A DNA stretch of 64,000 nucleotides, from the NCBI RefSeq assembly GCF_020149915.1, contig NZ_CP083760.1:2480001-2544000 (forward strand), written 5' to 3'. Below the pieces are notes generated by a model. That model searched no databases and was not told where the DNA came from. It saw only the letters and a program-made list of their open reading frames with translations. The translations under genes and the position numbers were made by a program. Below, in pieces: positions 17,995 to 28,679 of this stretch. Source of the DNA: Candidatus Sulfidibacterium hydrothermale (lineage in GTDB: Bacteria; Bacteroidota; Bacteroidia; Bacteroidales; F082). Position 1 is the stretch's first letter; each line of letters opens with the position of its first letter.

Positions 17995-18447
17995 ATGAGA
18001 GCATTGATTCAACGGGTTTCTTCGGCTTCTGTAAGCATTGAAGGCTCAATAAAATCAGAAATAAAACAGGGACTTTTGGTTTTTTTAGGTATCGAAGAAC
18101 GCGACACACAAGAAGATATTGACTGGCTGGCCGGCAAAATATGCCGGCTACGCATTTTCGATGACGAAAATGGTGTAATGAACTTATCGGTTACTGATAT
18201 CCAGGGAGATATCTTATTAATCAGCCAGTTCACCCTGCATGCCAGCACAAAAAAGGGGAACCGCCCTTCTTATATCCGTGCTGCACGCCCTGAAACGGCC
18301 ATTCCGTTATACGAAAAATTCATTGCCCGCACCGAAGATCTTCTCGAAAAAAAAATTGGCACCGGCAAATTCGGAGCACATATGCATGTAACTTTAATAA
18401 ACGACGGGCCGGTAACGATATTTATTGACACGAAAAACAAAGAGTAA
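17995..18447 (+). CDS. dtd: D-aminoacyl-tRNA deacylase
   Basis: 150 residues, full length. It removes D-amino acids (and glycine from tRNA-Ala) mischarged on tRNAs. Motifs: MRALIQRVSSASV at the N-terminus, the conserved SQFTLHA (about 78-84), and the GxP motif in NDGPVTIFIDT (about 137-147). It is divergently transcribed from pdxJ with 53 bp between the starts. Confidence 0.95.
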   Translation: MRALIQRVSSASVSIEGSIKSEIKQGLLVFLGIEERDTQEDIDWLAGKICRLRIFDDENGVMNLSVTDIQGDILLISQFTLHASTKKGNRPSYIRAARPETAIPLYEKFIARTEDLLEKKIGTGKFGAHMHVTLINDGPVTIFIDTKNKE

Positions 18448-18470
18448 AGTCAAAAACGGAGGAAAGCCGT

Positions 18471-19727
18471 TTAATCCATCAACCGTTTTTCCCCTTCCAG
18501 TTTACGAATATCCGTAACATCCTGACTTACTTCGAGCGTTCCGCGGAACCGGCCTTCTTCATCATGCAAAGCAAAATACTGAATCAGGATAAATTTATTT
18601 CCCATCTGAATCCAGAAACTCTCTTTTTGTTTTTTCCCGCTGCGAAAAGCATCAACCAACTCTTTCACAACATGCACACTGGATGGCGGATGACAGTTTT
18701 CAACCAAGCGCCCGATAATGGCTTTTGAACGTGGAAAAATACGGTCGCCGGGAGTAGAAAAATACCGTACCTGATCATTTTCATCCACAAAGGTCACATC
18801 TACAGGTAAATGGTTCAACATCATTACGGCCTGCTGTATGGTCAGTTTTCCGGTACCAAAATCAAGCAACCGGTCGCCCAGTTCTTCCTGCGACAACAGG
18901 GTTTCTTCTTTTTGGGAATTACTCTTTCCGGGTTTTTTCGCCAACAGTTTCTCCGACGGCGGAGAAATAAAAGCAAATCCCACATCAAAAGACTGCTCCA
19001 GCATATCGTGCAATTCATCTTCCTGAATCATATCAAAGATCACCGGAAACAAAATGTATTCTTCCCGGAAACGGATGGTGTACATGTTAAAATACAAATC
19101 ACCAAGCAGGCGATTCAATTTCTTCAAATCGGTGTTCCCCTGGTCAATAATCTGAACCGTATCTTTAATAAAATTCCTGATGTCATCATGATAGGACCAC
19201 ATCATCGGAAGACAGCCATATTCTTTCAAAACCTTCTCCACCACAGGAAAAAGAATATTCTCCTTTTTAATATAATGCAGATTAAATTCCTGCAAAGCTT
19301 CCACACGGTTTCTGATTTCATTCAGTGCCGATTGAATTTTCTGCTCATCGGCATTTTTTTCGTTAAACGCCTTGATAAACGGGCGAAGAGCAATTAACCG
19401 TTCGTTCAGTTCATTATTTTCCTGCTGAAGAATTCCGAAAAAGGGTTTTGTTTCATAATCAGGAATCGGTTGAGATACCAATCCTTTGTAAAGCATATTC
19501 AGGGAACGGTTGATTCCTTTTTTCAACAGATACAACTCATCTCCCTGTGGGTTATCTTCCATCAATTTATGCACCACCACCATTACATCGAAAGGTTTCA
19601 CCGCAGCAATAACCTCTTCGTACGTTTTGATCAGTTCAGCACCTTTTTCGCGCTGAAAAATAATGCCCCGGATAAAAGCTTCCAGTCCGGCAATTCTTTT
19701 TTGGGTATTATTGATGAATTCTGACAT
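18471..19727 (-). CDS. DUF438/hemerythrin-like/PAS domain protein
   Basis: 418 residues from the ATG at 19727; upstream in-frame codons lie in poorly conserved sequence. An N-terminal DUF438-like helical region (about 1-75), a hemerythrin-like HHE helical region (about 80-235, with FNLHYIKKENILFPV, WSYHDDIR and FREEYILFPV providing His and Glu residues), a DUF438-type insert, and a C-terminal PAS domain (about 300-410, VDVTFVDENDQVRYFS). Proteins of this build are thought to sense iron, O2 or NO through the di-iron site and PAS pocket; no output domain is visible. In a genome that respires N2O a nitrogen-oxide or O2 sensing role is attractive but unproven. Confidence 0.82.
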   Translation of the reverse strand: MSEFINNTQKRIAGLEAFIRGIIFQREKGAELIKTYEEVIAAVKPFDVMVVVHKLMEDNPQGDELYLLKKGINRSLNMLYKGLVSQPIPDYETKPFFGILQQENNELNERLIALRPFIKAFNEKNADEQKIQSALNEIRNRVEALQEFNLHYIKKENILFPVVEKVLKEYGCLPMMWSYHDDIRNFIKDTVQIIDQGNTDLKKLNRLLGDLYFNMYTIRFREEYILFPVIFDMIQEDELHDMLEQSFDVGFAFISPPSEKLLAKKPGKSNSQKEETLLSQEELGDRLLDFGTGKLTIQQAVMMLNHLPVDVTFVDENDQVRYFSTPGDRIFPRSKAIIGRLVENCHPPSSVHVVKELVDAFRSGKKQKESFWIQMGNKFILIQYFALHDEEGRFRGTLEVSQDVTDIRKLEGEKRLMD

Positions 19728-19880
19728 AATTCTTGCTTTAAAATCTACAGCAAAGATAGGAATTATTAACATGAGGATTTTCCGTAAAAAGGCGAGCACC
19801 AAAAGACAAAAAATCAGATCTTCCCAAAAAACTACTACTTTTTTAAGTACTTCAAGTGCCTAAAATTTGAAATGCCTAAA

Positions 19881-20745
19881 GTGGGAAATCACAAAAAACA
19901 AAAAAACAAATCACAAAAAAATCCCAAATTCCAAAAATTAACTTCTTTTGTCATGCTGAACGCAGTGAAGCATCTATTTTAACAACCGTGATTATTTTTA
20001 AGATCCTTCACTGCGCTACGCTCCGTTCAGGACGACAGAAAAAAAGCAGGTAAACACCTGAAAACCAGCAACACCAACAACCAGTGACTAATGATCAGGT
20101 GGGAAATCACAAAAAACAAAAAGACAAATCACAAAAAAATTCCAAATTCCAAAAATTAACTTCTTTTGTCATGCTGAGCAGCGCGAAGCATCTCTTTAAA
20201 CAGTCGTGATTATTTTAAGATCCTTCACTCCGCTGCGCTCCGTTCAGGACGACAGAAAAAAGCAGGTAAACACCTGAAAACCAGCAGCACCAATAACTGT
20301 GACTAATGACCAAGTGAGAAATCACAAAAAACAAAAAAGCAAATCACAAAAAAATCCCAAATTCCAAAAATTAACTTCTTTTGTCATGCTGAACGCAGTG
20401 AAGCATCTATTTTAACAACCGTGATTATTTTTGAGATCCTTCACTGCGCTGCGCTCCGTTCAGGACGACAGAAAAAAGCAGGTAAATATCTGAAAATCAA
20501 TAATACCAATAACCAGTGACTAATGGCCAAGTGAGAAATCACAAAAAACAAAAAGACAAATCACAAACGAAATTCCATATTCTAAAAATTAACTTCTTTT
20601 GTCATGCTGAACGCAGTGAAGCATCTCTTTGAACAGTCGTGATTATTTTAAGATCCTTCACTGCGCTGCGCTCCGTTCAGGACGACAGAAAAAAGTAGGT
20701 AAACACCTGAAAACCAGCAACACCAATAACTGTGACTAATGACCA
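19881..20745. repeat. Tandem array of four ~216-bp units with palindromic REP-like core
   Basis: Four nearly identical units begin at 19881, 20099, 20314 and 20531 (periods 218, 215, 217, 215). Each holds a lead-in of repeated AAATCACAAAAA and AATTCCAAAAATTAAC text, then a long imperfect palindrome. In unit 1 (19950-20037) the left arm GTCATGCTGAACGCAGTG pairs with the right arm, where CACTGCG and GTTCAGGACGAC are separated by an extra 11-12 nt. Each unit ends in ACCAGTGACTAATG-like text. Such TGTCATGCTGAACG elements are a dispersed intergenic repeat type in Bacteroidota (from general knowledge). No transposase gene is nearby. Confidence 0.9.
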
Positions 20746-21110
20746 AGTGAGAAATCACAAAAAACAAATCACAGTCCCGTCATCATTTATCATTGAGTCA
20801 AACATCTTCCCATCTAACGTTCTCCATCCTTCCATCCCAACATCTTTCATCATTGGAGATCCTTCACTGCGCTGCGCTCCGTTCAGGACGACAAATACGA
20901 CTGGGCGAAATTGCGAAAGGACGCCCCCCAAAAAACAAAATCCACCCCTGTTCATCATTCATCACTCTACATTTATCGTTCGTTCATCCTCCCCAATAAC
21001 CAGTGATCAATGGCCCCTTTTCCCCACTAAGATGTACGAAGAACACCACCAAGGAACTCAAAGGGAAATGTAAAAGTTGAAAAAAATCCAAAAGCAAAAC
21101 GGTCAATTCA
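20746..21110. repeat. Degenerate fifth repeat unit and low-complexity intergenic remnant
   Basis: A fifth unit starts at 20746 (GTGAGAAATCAC) but its left palindrome arm is replaced by unrelated C/T-rich text (20775-20850, with CATCATTTATCATTG and CCATCCTTCCATCCC-like runs). Only the right arm remains (about 20853-20892). The rest to 21110 has similar short repeated words and no credible gene. Confidence 0.65.
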
Positions 21111-21120
21111 ATTTTTTGTA

Positions 21121-21128
21121 TAGTTTTG
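21121..21128 (+). promoter_or_regulatory. Candidate -7 element upstream of the SAM riboswitch
   Basis: TAGTTTTG matches TAnnTTTG; no convincing -33 TTTG lies at the expected distance. Transcription would start near 21135, about 25 nt before the aptamer. Confidence 0.45.
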
Positions 21129-21159
21129 TGCCATTATTCAAATGTTCCTTCCACAGAAT

Positions 21160-21285
21160 GTTTGAATTATACAGAGGAGCGGAGAGAACAGGCTCTGTGA
21201 AACTCCGGCAACCTGCCCGTCTCAGGCGGGAAAGGTGCCAATACCTGCCGTTTCGGGCAATACCGGACGGAATTATAATTTAAAC
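21160..21285 (+). promoter_or_regulatory. SAM riboswitch (S-box, SAM-I type)
   Basis: The conserved S-box core is legible: AGAGGAGCGGAGAGA, then the CTCTGTGAAACTCCGGCAAC segment, then AAAGGTGCCAATACCTGC. The outer P1 helix pairs GTTTGAATTATA (21160-21171) with TATAATTTAAAC (21274-21285), twelve pairs including one G-U. It precedes genes for aspartate kinase, MetY, MetX and homoserine dehydrogenase, so high SAM should lower methionine synthesis. No ordinary U-tract terminator directly follows the aptamer; the next structure is the inverted repeat at 21374-21478. Confidence 0.88.
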
Positions 21286-21295
21286 AGAAAAAGAC

Positions 21296-21409
21296 ATGAA
21301 AACAATTGTTCGTTTTTTTAACTACTCTTTTTACAGCCTGCAAAAAAGGACTGTTTTAGCCGTTTTGTTTCTGAATTTTTTCTTTTCAGATGGGGTAATG
21401 CGAATGTAA
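21296..21409 (+). CDS. Possible 37-residue leader ORF after the SAM riboswitch
   Basis: An ATG-to-TAA frame of 37 codons begins 10 nt after the P1 helix. The product would be hydrophobic and basic (starting MKTIVRFFNYSF and containing LAVLFLNFFF), with no methionine-rich run typical of an attenuator peptide. Its 3' end overlaps the left arm of the long inverted repeat, so its translation could influence folding. It may equally be chance; I know no homologue. Confidence 0.25.
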   Translation: MKTIVRFFNYSFYSLQKRTVLAVLFLNFFFSDGVMRM

Positions 21410-21478
21410 AAGGGGCAGGTCGCATTTTTTGGTATTCCTGTCCCGGCCCGAAAGACTTTTTGTCTGAAAAGAAAAATT
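21374..21478 (+). promoter_or_regulatory. Long inverted repeat in the methionine operon leader
   Basis: The left arm (21374-21390, containing CTTTTCAGA) and the right arm (21463-21478, TCTGAAAAGAAAAATT) pair over 16 bp with a single bulged T. Nested within are TGCGA/TCGCA and GGGGCAGG/CCTGTCCC pairings. The structure lies between riboswitch and aspartate kinase and may be the expression platform or a small palindromic insertion. Confidence 0.6.
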
Positions 21479-21504
21479 ATATCACATCTTTTATTTAGAA
21501 AAAC

Positions 21505-24161
<2,657 letters not shown>

Positions 24162-24162
24162 A

Positions 24163-25170
24163 ATGATACAAAAACTAAAAATTGACAAGCCGTTTTTATT
24201 GGAAAGCGGAAAAACGTTACACGAGCTGGAAATTGCTTTCCATACTTACGGAAAACTCAATGCAACCCGTGACAATGTGGTATGGATTTGTCATGCACTG
24301 ACTGCCAATTCGGATGTAGCCGACTGGTGGAGCGGCATGACAGGACCGGGAAAATGTTTCGACCCGGAAAAACATTTTATTGTGTGTGCCAACATTTTAG
24401 GATCTTGTTACGGCACAACCGGTCCGTTATCCAAAGATGAAAACGGAGAAATCTATTATCACCGTTTTCCGGATATTACCATTCGCGACATGGTAAAAGC
24501 CCACCAGATTTTGCGGGAACATCTTGGCATAGAAAAAATTGAACTGCTTACCGGCGGCTCCATCGGCAGTTTTCAGGCCGTGGAATGGGCCATTACCGAA
24601 CCCGATCGCATCCGCCATCTTGTGCTGATTGCCGGCGGAGCCAGTATCACGGCCTGGACTGCCGGACTGAACGAAGCACAGCGCATGGCTATTCGTGCAG
24701 ACAAAAGCTATTACGACCAAACACCCGATGGTGGCAAAGATGGAATGAAAGCAGCCCGCGCCATGGCTTTGCTAAGCTATCGCAATGCAAGAGCTTACAA
24801 CAAAACCCAACCCATCTTACCGGACGATGACTACCGGAATTTAAAAGCCATTACCTACCAGCAATATCAGGGGGAAAAACTGGCTCGCCGGTTTGATGCC
24901 CGGGCTTATTATATCCTCACGCGGGCATTTGACAGCCATCACGCCGGCCGGGGCCGTGGCGGATTACCCAACGCACTTGCTGCCATAAAAGCCAAAACGC
25001 TGGTGGTGGGCATTGACACCGACATTCTTTTTCCTAAAGAAGATCAGGAAATACTGGCAAAATATATTCCGGATGCCCAATTACAGTGGCTGCATTCTGA
25101 ATACGGCCACGACGGATTTTTGCTTGAATTTGAAACATTAACGAACATCATAACCGATTTCTGGAATTAA
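24163..25170 (+). CDS. metX: Homoserine O-acetyltransferase MetX
   Basis: 335 residues from the ATG at 24163, two bases after metY. This alpha/beta hydrolase acetylates homoserine from acetyl-CoA. The nucleophile elbow GGSIGSFQAVEW (about 129-140), the catalytic Asp in GIDTDILFP (about 282) and the catalytic His in YGHDGFLLE (about 314) are all present, as is the early ICHALTANSD. The tight packing with metY and hom indicates one transcript. Confidence 0.94.
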   Translation: MIQKLKIDKPFLLESGKTLHELEIAFHTYGKLNATRDNVVWICHALTANSDVADWWSGMTGPGKCFDPEKHFIVCANILGSCYGTTGPLSKDENGEIYYHRFPDITIRDMVKAHQILREHLGIEKIELLTGGSIGSFQAVEWAITEPDRIRHLVLIAGGASITAWTAGLNEAQRMAIRADKSYYDQTPDGGKDGMKAARAMALLSYRNARAYNKTQPILPDDDYRNLKAITYQQYQGEKLARRFDARAYYILTRAFDSHHAGRGRGGLPNALAAIKAKTLVVGIDTDILFPKEDQEILAKYIPDAQLQWLHSEYGHDGFLLEFETLTNIITDFWN

Positions 25171-25182
25171 TCCTGTTAAAAA

Positions 25183-26367
25183 ATGAAAAAACTGAACATT
25201 GGAATATACGGCTTTGGAACTGTTGGCCAGGGTTTATATACCGTATTGCAAAAAAGCAAAACAGTAGACGCTACCCTGTCAGCCATTTGTGTAAAGCATG
25301 AAAATAAAAAACGGAACCTTCACCTTCCTCTTTTAACTTTCGATCCAAACAGAATCCTTGACAATCCGGAAATTAATGTGGTTGCCGAGCTTATTGATGA
25401 TGCTGACGAGGCTTATCTCCTGGTAAAAAAAGCATTAAAAAAAGGGAAAAATGTGGTTTCGGGAAATAAAAAAATGCTGGCAGCCCATCTCGAAGAGATG
25501 ATCCAATTGCAGAAAGAAACCGGCCAGTCGCTGTTATACGATGCGTCAGCCTGCGGTTCCATTCCCATCATCCGAAACCTGGAAGAATATTACGACAACG
25601 ATCTGTTAAAATCGATCACCGGTATATTGAACGGTTCCTCCAATTACATCTTAACTCAAATTTTTCGCGAAGGAAAAGATTACGCTACGGCTTTAAAAGA
25701 AGCTCAGGAACTGGGCTTTGCCGAAAGCAATCCGGATGCAGATGTACAAGGATACGATGCTTTGTACAAATTGGTCATTATCACAGCTCACGCTTTCGGA
25801 CCGGTTATTCCGGCCGAAAAAGTATTTCGTTTCGGAATTGATCAGATCACCAATTTCGACGTACGGTTTGCCAAAGAGAAAAATTTAAAAATCAAGCTGG
25901 TAGCCAAAGTAACCAAAACCGGAAAAGATGAAATCACGCTTTTTGTAGCTCCTGAATTTGTAAATAAAGAAAACTACATCTTCAATGTGGAAGACGAATA
26001 CAATGGAGTGGTTATCGAAGGAGAATTTTATGATAAGCAGTTTATGTTCGGAAAAGGAGCCGGAGCCTACCCTACCGGTTCGGCCGTATTGTCTGACATT
26101 ACCGCGATCAGCCATCAATACAAATACGAATACAAAAAAAGAAAATACTTTGCTCTTCCCCGTTTTACCAACCGTTTGTCACTAACGGTTTATCTACGTT
26201 ATCACCAGGAAGAAGATCTTGCTTTATTTGATTTTGATGAGATCTACGAAAATTACAAAGGACGGGAAAACCGCTATGTAATTGGAAAAATCTGCCTTGA
26301 AAAACTGGTAAAAATCAATAACGAAATCGAAAAACGACAGCTTTTCCTTGCCGTTTTCAACGAATAA
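25183..26367 (+). CDS. hom: Homoserine dehydrogenase
   Basis: 394 residues. It reduces aspartate semialdehyde to homoserine with NAD(P)H. The N-terminal Rossmann motif GIYGFGTVGQGL (7-18), the GNKKMLAAH stretch, the catalytic region GSIPIIRNLEEY, and GILNGSSNYILTQ (about 147-159) are diagnostic. No C-terminal ACT domain is evident. It is the last gene of the riboswitch-linked operon, so homoserine supply and its conversion to homocysteine are under common control. Confidence 0.94.
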   Translation: MKKLNIGIYGFGTVGQGLYTVLQKSKTVDATLSAICVKHENKKRNLHLPLLTFDPNRILDNPEINVVAELIDDADEAYLLVKKALKKGKNVVSGNKKMLAAHLEEMIQLQKETGQSLLYDASACGSIPIIRNLEEYYDNDLLKSITGILNGSSNYILTQIFREGKDYATALKEAQELGFAESNPDADVQGYDALYKLVIITAHAFGPVIPAEKVFRFGIDQITNFDVRFAKEKNLKIKLVAKVTKTGKDEITLFVAPEFVNKENYIFNVEDEYNGVVIEGEFYDKQFMFGKGAGAYPTGSAVLSDITAISHQYKYEYKKRKYFALPRFTNRLSLTVYLRYHQEEDLALFDFDEIYENYKGRENRYVIGKICLEKLVKINNEIEKRQLFLAVFNE

Positions 26368-26402
26368 TTTCTCTCCGGCCTGCCACGCACTTACCAATAA
26401 AA

Positions 26403-28151
26403 TTAACGGTCAAGGGAGGCCTGATAACGGCTTTTGTTGCCGGAGTTATCTTCCACAACAAGCTGAAAAAGATTTTTTCCTTTTTTCAAATGGGAATCCA
26501 CAAAATAAGTTAACCGGTCATTTTTCACATCATATTCCATCAAAATCCAATGGCCGTTCAGTGTAGCTGCGTATTTTTTTATGCCGCTTCCCTCATCTTT
26601 AATTTCTACCTGTAGTGTTTTTCTTCCGGTAATTTTTGTTCCGTTTTTAAAGTTCAACGGCTTGATTACCGGAGGAACAGTATCAACCAAAACCGTATAA
26701 TAGCCCAAATCTCTTACCCGGGCTGTCAGGACATCGCCATCCCGTCCGTTCCCGGCAAAATAAAATTCATCTTTTATCCCGGGAGCATAGGCCAAATAGG
26801 TTTTTGTCTTCCACTTTGCCGGAATCGAATCATCACGAACAGATAAAGTGAAATATTTTTGAACCGGAACAAGCCGGTTGTGCACTTTGTAAACAGGAGA
26901 CACCGCGTTTTTTACCGGAGGAAGTTTTTTCAGATGAAGATAAAACGACCGGTAAAAACAATTTTTAGGAAAAGAGAGCTGCAAGTTTCCGCTGGAAATA
27001 CGTTTCGGCTGATCATACCGGATAAAATATCCCGGTTCCTTTTTGGACTTTAAGCAGTTTTTCTTTTTTGACGGAATTCCCTTGACAACAAATGGCACCG
27101 AGGCCGTATTGCCATAAATGTCTTTAACCACATATCGAAAATGATGGGGCAACGTATCTTTAAAAACAAAAATTCCGTCACGGGTATCTTTTCTGTACAA
27201 AGGCAACCGGTTATTCGTATCCCGTTCGGTACGAATAAAACGACGCCCGGTTCTGACATAATAACTGTAGTCTATCAGGCTGTTTACATAACGGGTAGTG
27301 GCAAAAGAAAGGCTGTCGGCTTTGAGTGCAAAAACCAGTCGCCCGTCTTCAAAAAGCTGAAGCGAGTAAATACCGTTTTTGTTGGGAGCTCCGTTCATCA
27401 CGTCGTAAGTACGCAATCCAAATGATACGGGCCCGGAAACTGTAATGACCGGCTTATTTTTCAAATAACAACCGGTTCCATGCCCTAACACCAAAATCCG
27501 AACCGTATCACACTTTCCGTTGATACGACTGTACGGATAAACCGGATAAACGGATAACCGGATAATTTTTGGGGGAAGCTTATCCGCTATTTTTATTCCT
27601 TTAAACTGTAACGGATTTACCGGATGCTGCGTAACGGCATGACGAATTTCGAAATGGAGATGAGGACCGAGCGATCCTCCGGTATTTCCCGAATACGCAA
27701 TGACTTCTCCTTTCTTTACCGGCAATTTCCCCTTGGGAGGAAAAATTTGCACCGTATAACTCTCACGTTCATACTGAATCTTTTTCACATAACGCTGGAT
27801 AGCAGGAGCAAATTTTTCCAGATGTCCGTAAACCGACATAAAGCCATTGGGATGAGTAATGTACAACGCTTTCCCATAGCCTCCGAGTGTAATGCTAATC
27901 CGCGAGATGTAACCGTCGGCAATGGCATACACTTTCTTTCCTTGTACTCCACCGGTTTTAATATCGATTCCCGAATGCAAATGTCCGCTACGTAATTCGC
28001 CAAAAGTACCTGACAACTCCAGCGGAAAAGACACCGGTGGACGAAAACCATCCGATAAAACAGGATGTTGTGCCCGGAGAGGAGAACCGGGAAAAAGAAA
28101 AACGCCCATTAATACCAGAACAAAAAAAGAATGTCTTGCCAAATAAGTCAT
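26403..28151 (-). CDS. M23 family metallopeptidase (peptidoglycan hydrolase)
   Basis: 582 residues from the ATG at 28151, with a signal peptide ending near residue 28 (PLRAQHP). The LytM/M23 domain lies near the N-terminus (about 35-200): the zinc ligands HxxxD in HLHSGIDIK and HxH in GPHLHFEIR are present. The long C-terminal part (about 200-580) is beta-rich with no recognised domain. It is an envelope endopeptidase acting on peptide cross-links. TACTTTTG on the minus strand (28177-28170) is a likely -7 box, giving a short leader. Confidence 0.9.
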   Translation of the reverse strand: MTYLARHSFFVLVLMGVFLFPGSPLRAQHPVLSDGFRPPVSFPLELSGTFGELRSGHLHSGIDIKTGGVQGKKVYAIADGYISRISITLGGYGKALYITHPNGFMSVYGHLEKFAPAIQRYVKKIQYERESYTVQIFPPKGKLPVKKGEVIAYSGNTGGSLGPHLHFEIRHAVTQHPVNPLQFKGIKIADKLPPKIIRLSVYPVYPYSRINGKCDTVRILVLGHGTGCYLKNKPVITVSGPVSFGLRTYDVMNGAPNKNGIYSLQLFEDGRLVFALKADSLSFATTRYVNSLIDYSYYVRTGRRFIRTERDTNNRLPLYRKDTRDGIFVFKDTLPHHFRYVVKDIYGNTASVPFVVKGIPSKKKNCLKSKKEPGYFIRYDQPKRISSGNLQLSFPKNCFYRSFYLHLKKLPPVKNAVSPVYKVHNRLVPVQKYFTLSVRDDSIPAKWKTKTYLAYAPGIKDEFYFAGNGRDGDVLTARVRDLGYYTVLVDTVPPVIKPLNFKNGTKITGRKTLQVEIKDEGSGIKKYAATLNGHWILMEYDVKNDRLTYFVDSHLKKGKNLFQLVVEDNSGNKSRYQASLDR

Positions 28152-28304
28152 GCCTGCATAATTGTCTCGCAAAAGTATTTAAAAAAAGTCGTAGTCCAGC
28201 TGCCCGCTTTGTCCAATTTAAAGCCAAAAGAAGTCATGAGCTTATTTTTTCAGCCCGGTTGATTCAACAAGCAAAAGGGCATCTGTTCGTTTTAACGGAT
28301 TTCT

Positions 28305-28329
28305 TACTTTTGTATCGTTTTAAAACGAT
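28305..28329 (+). promoter_or_regulatory. -7 element and 16-bp palindrome upstream of the lipoprotein gene
   Basis: TACTTTTG (28305-28312) fits the -7 consensus. Directly after it lies the perfect palindrome ATCGTTTTAAAACGAT (28314-28329), overlapping the expected start of transcription and ending 7 bp before the ATG. The position suits a repressor operator. Confidence 0.45.
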
Positions 28330-28335
28330 TCCAAG

Positions 28336-28674
28336 ATGAAACGCTTACTTTTAACTGCCACAGGAATTTTCCTGTTTTTCTTTTTGTGGAGTTGTAAAAA
28401 AGATGACAATCCCGATACGACCAAACCGTTTATTGTGGTTTTAGGTAGTAATCCGGTATATACCGAACTGGATTCAGTATATGTGGATGCCGGGGCCAAA
28501 GCGTATGATGTGCAGAGTAATGGCGACACGTTAGACATTACGGACCGGCTTCAGGTAACCAATAACGTAAACATTCACGAAAGGGGCATTTACAAAGTGT
28601 TGTACAACGTGAGTGATGCCGCCGGCAACAAAGCAGACGAAAAAACCCGGACTGTGGTTGTCGAAATTTTTTAA
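28336..28674 (+). CDS. DUF5011-type immunoglobulin-like lipoprotein
   Basis: 112 residues. A lipoprotein signal ends at LWSC (Cys20), followed by a single beta-sandwich of the DUF5011/bacterial Ig-like kind (PVYTELDSVYVDAGAKAYD ... GIYKVLYNVSDAAGNKA). This domain is usually repeated in large surface proteins; here it stands alone. Function unknown; a surface-anchored binding role is likely. It is the first gene before the lipid kinase, 5 bp apart. Confidence 0.85.
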   Translation: MKRLLLTATGIFLFFFLWSCKKDDNPDTTKPFIVVLGSNPVYTELDSVYVDAGAKAYDVQSNGDTLDITDRLQVTNNVNIHERGIYKVLYNVSDAAGNKADEKTRTVVVEIF

Positions 28675-28679
28675 TCTAA

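Noticed and set aside
18810-19397. 195-residue open frame on the plus strand
   Set aside because: It lies entirely opposite the DUF438/hemerythrin gene and has no domain; a shadow frame.
19881-20745. CRISPR array
   Set aside because: The whole ~216-bp unit repeats, with no unique spacers and no cas genes nearby.
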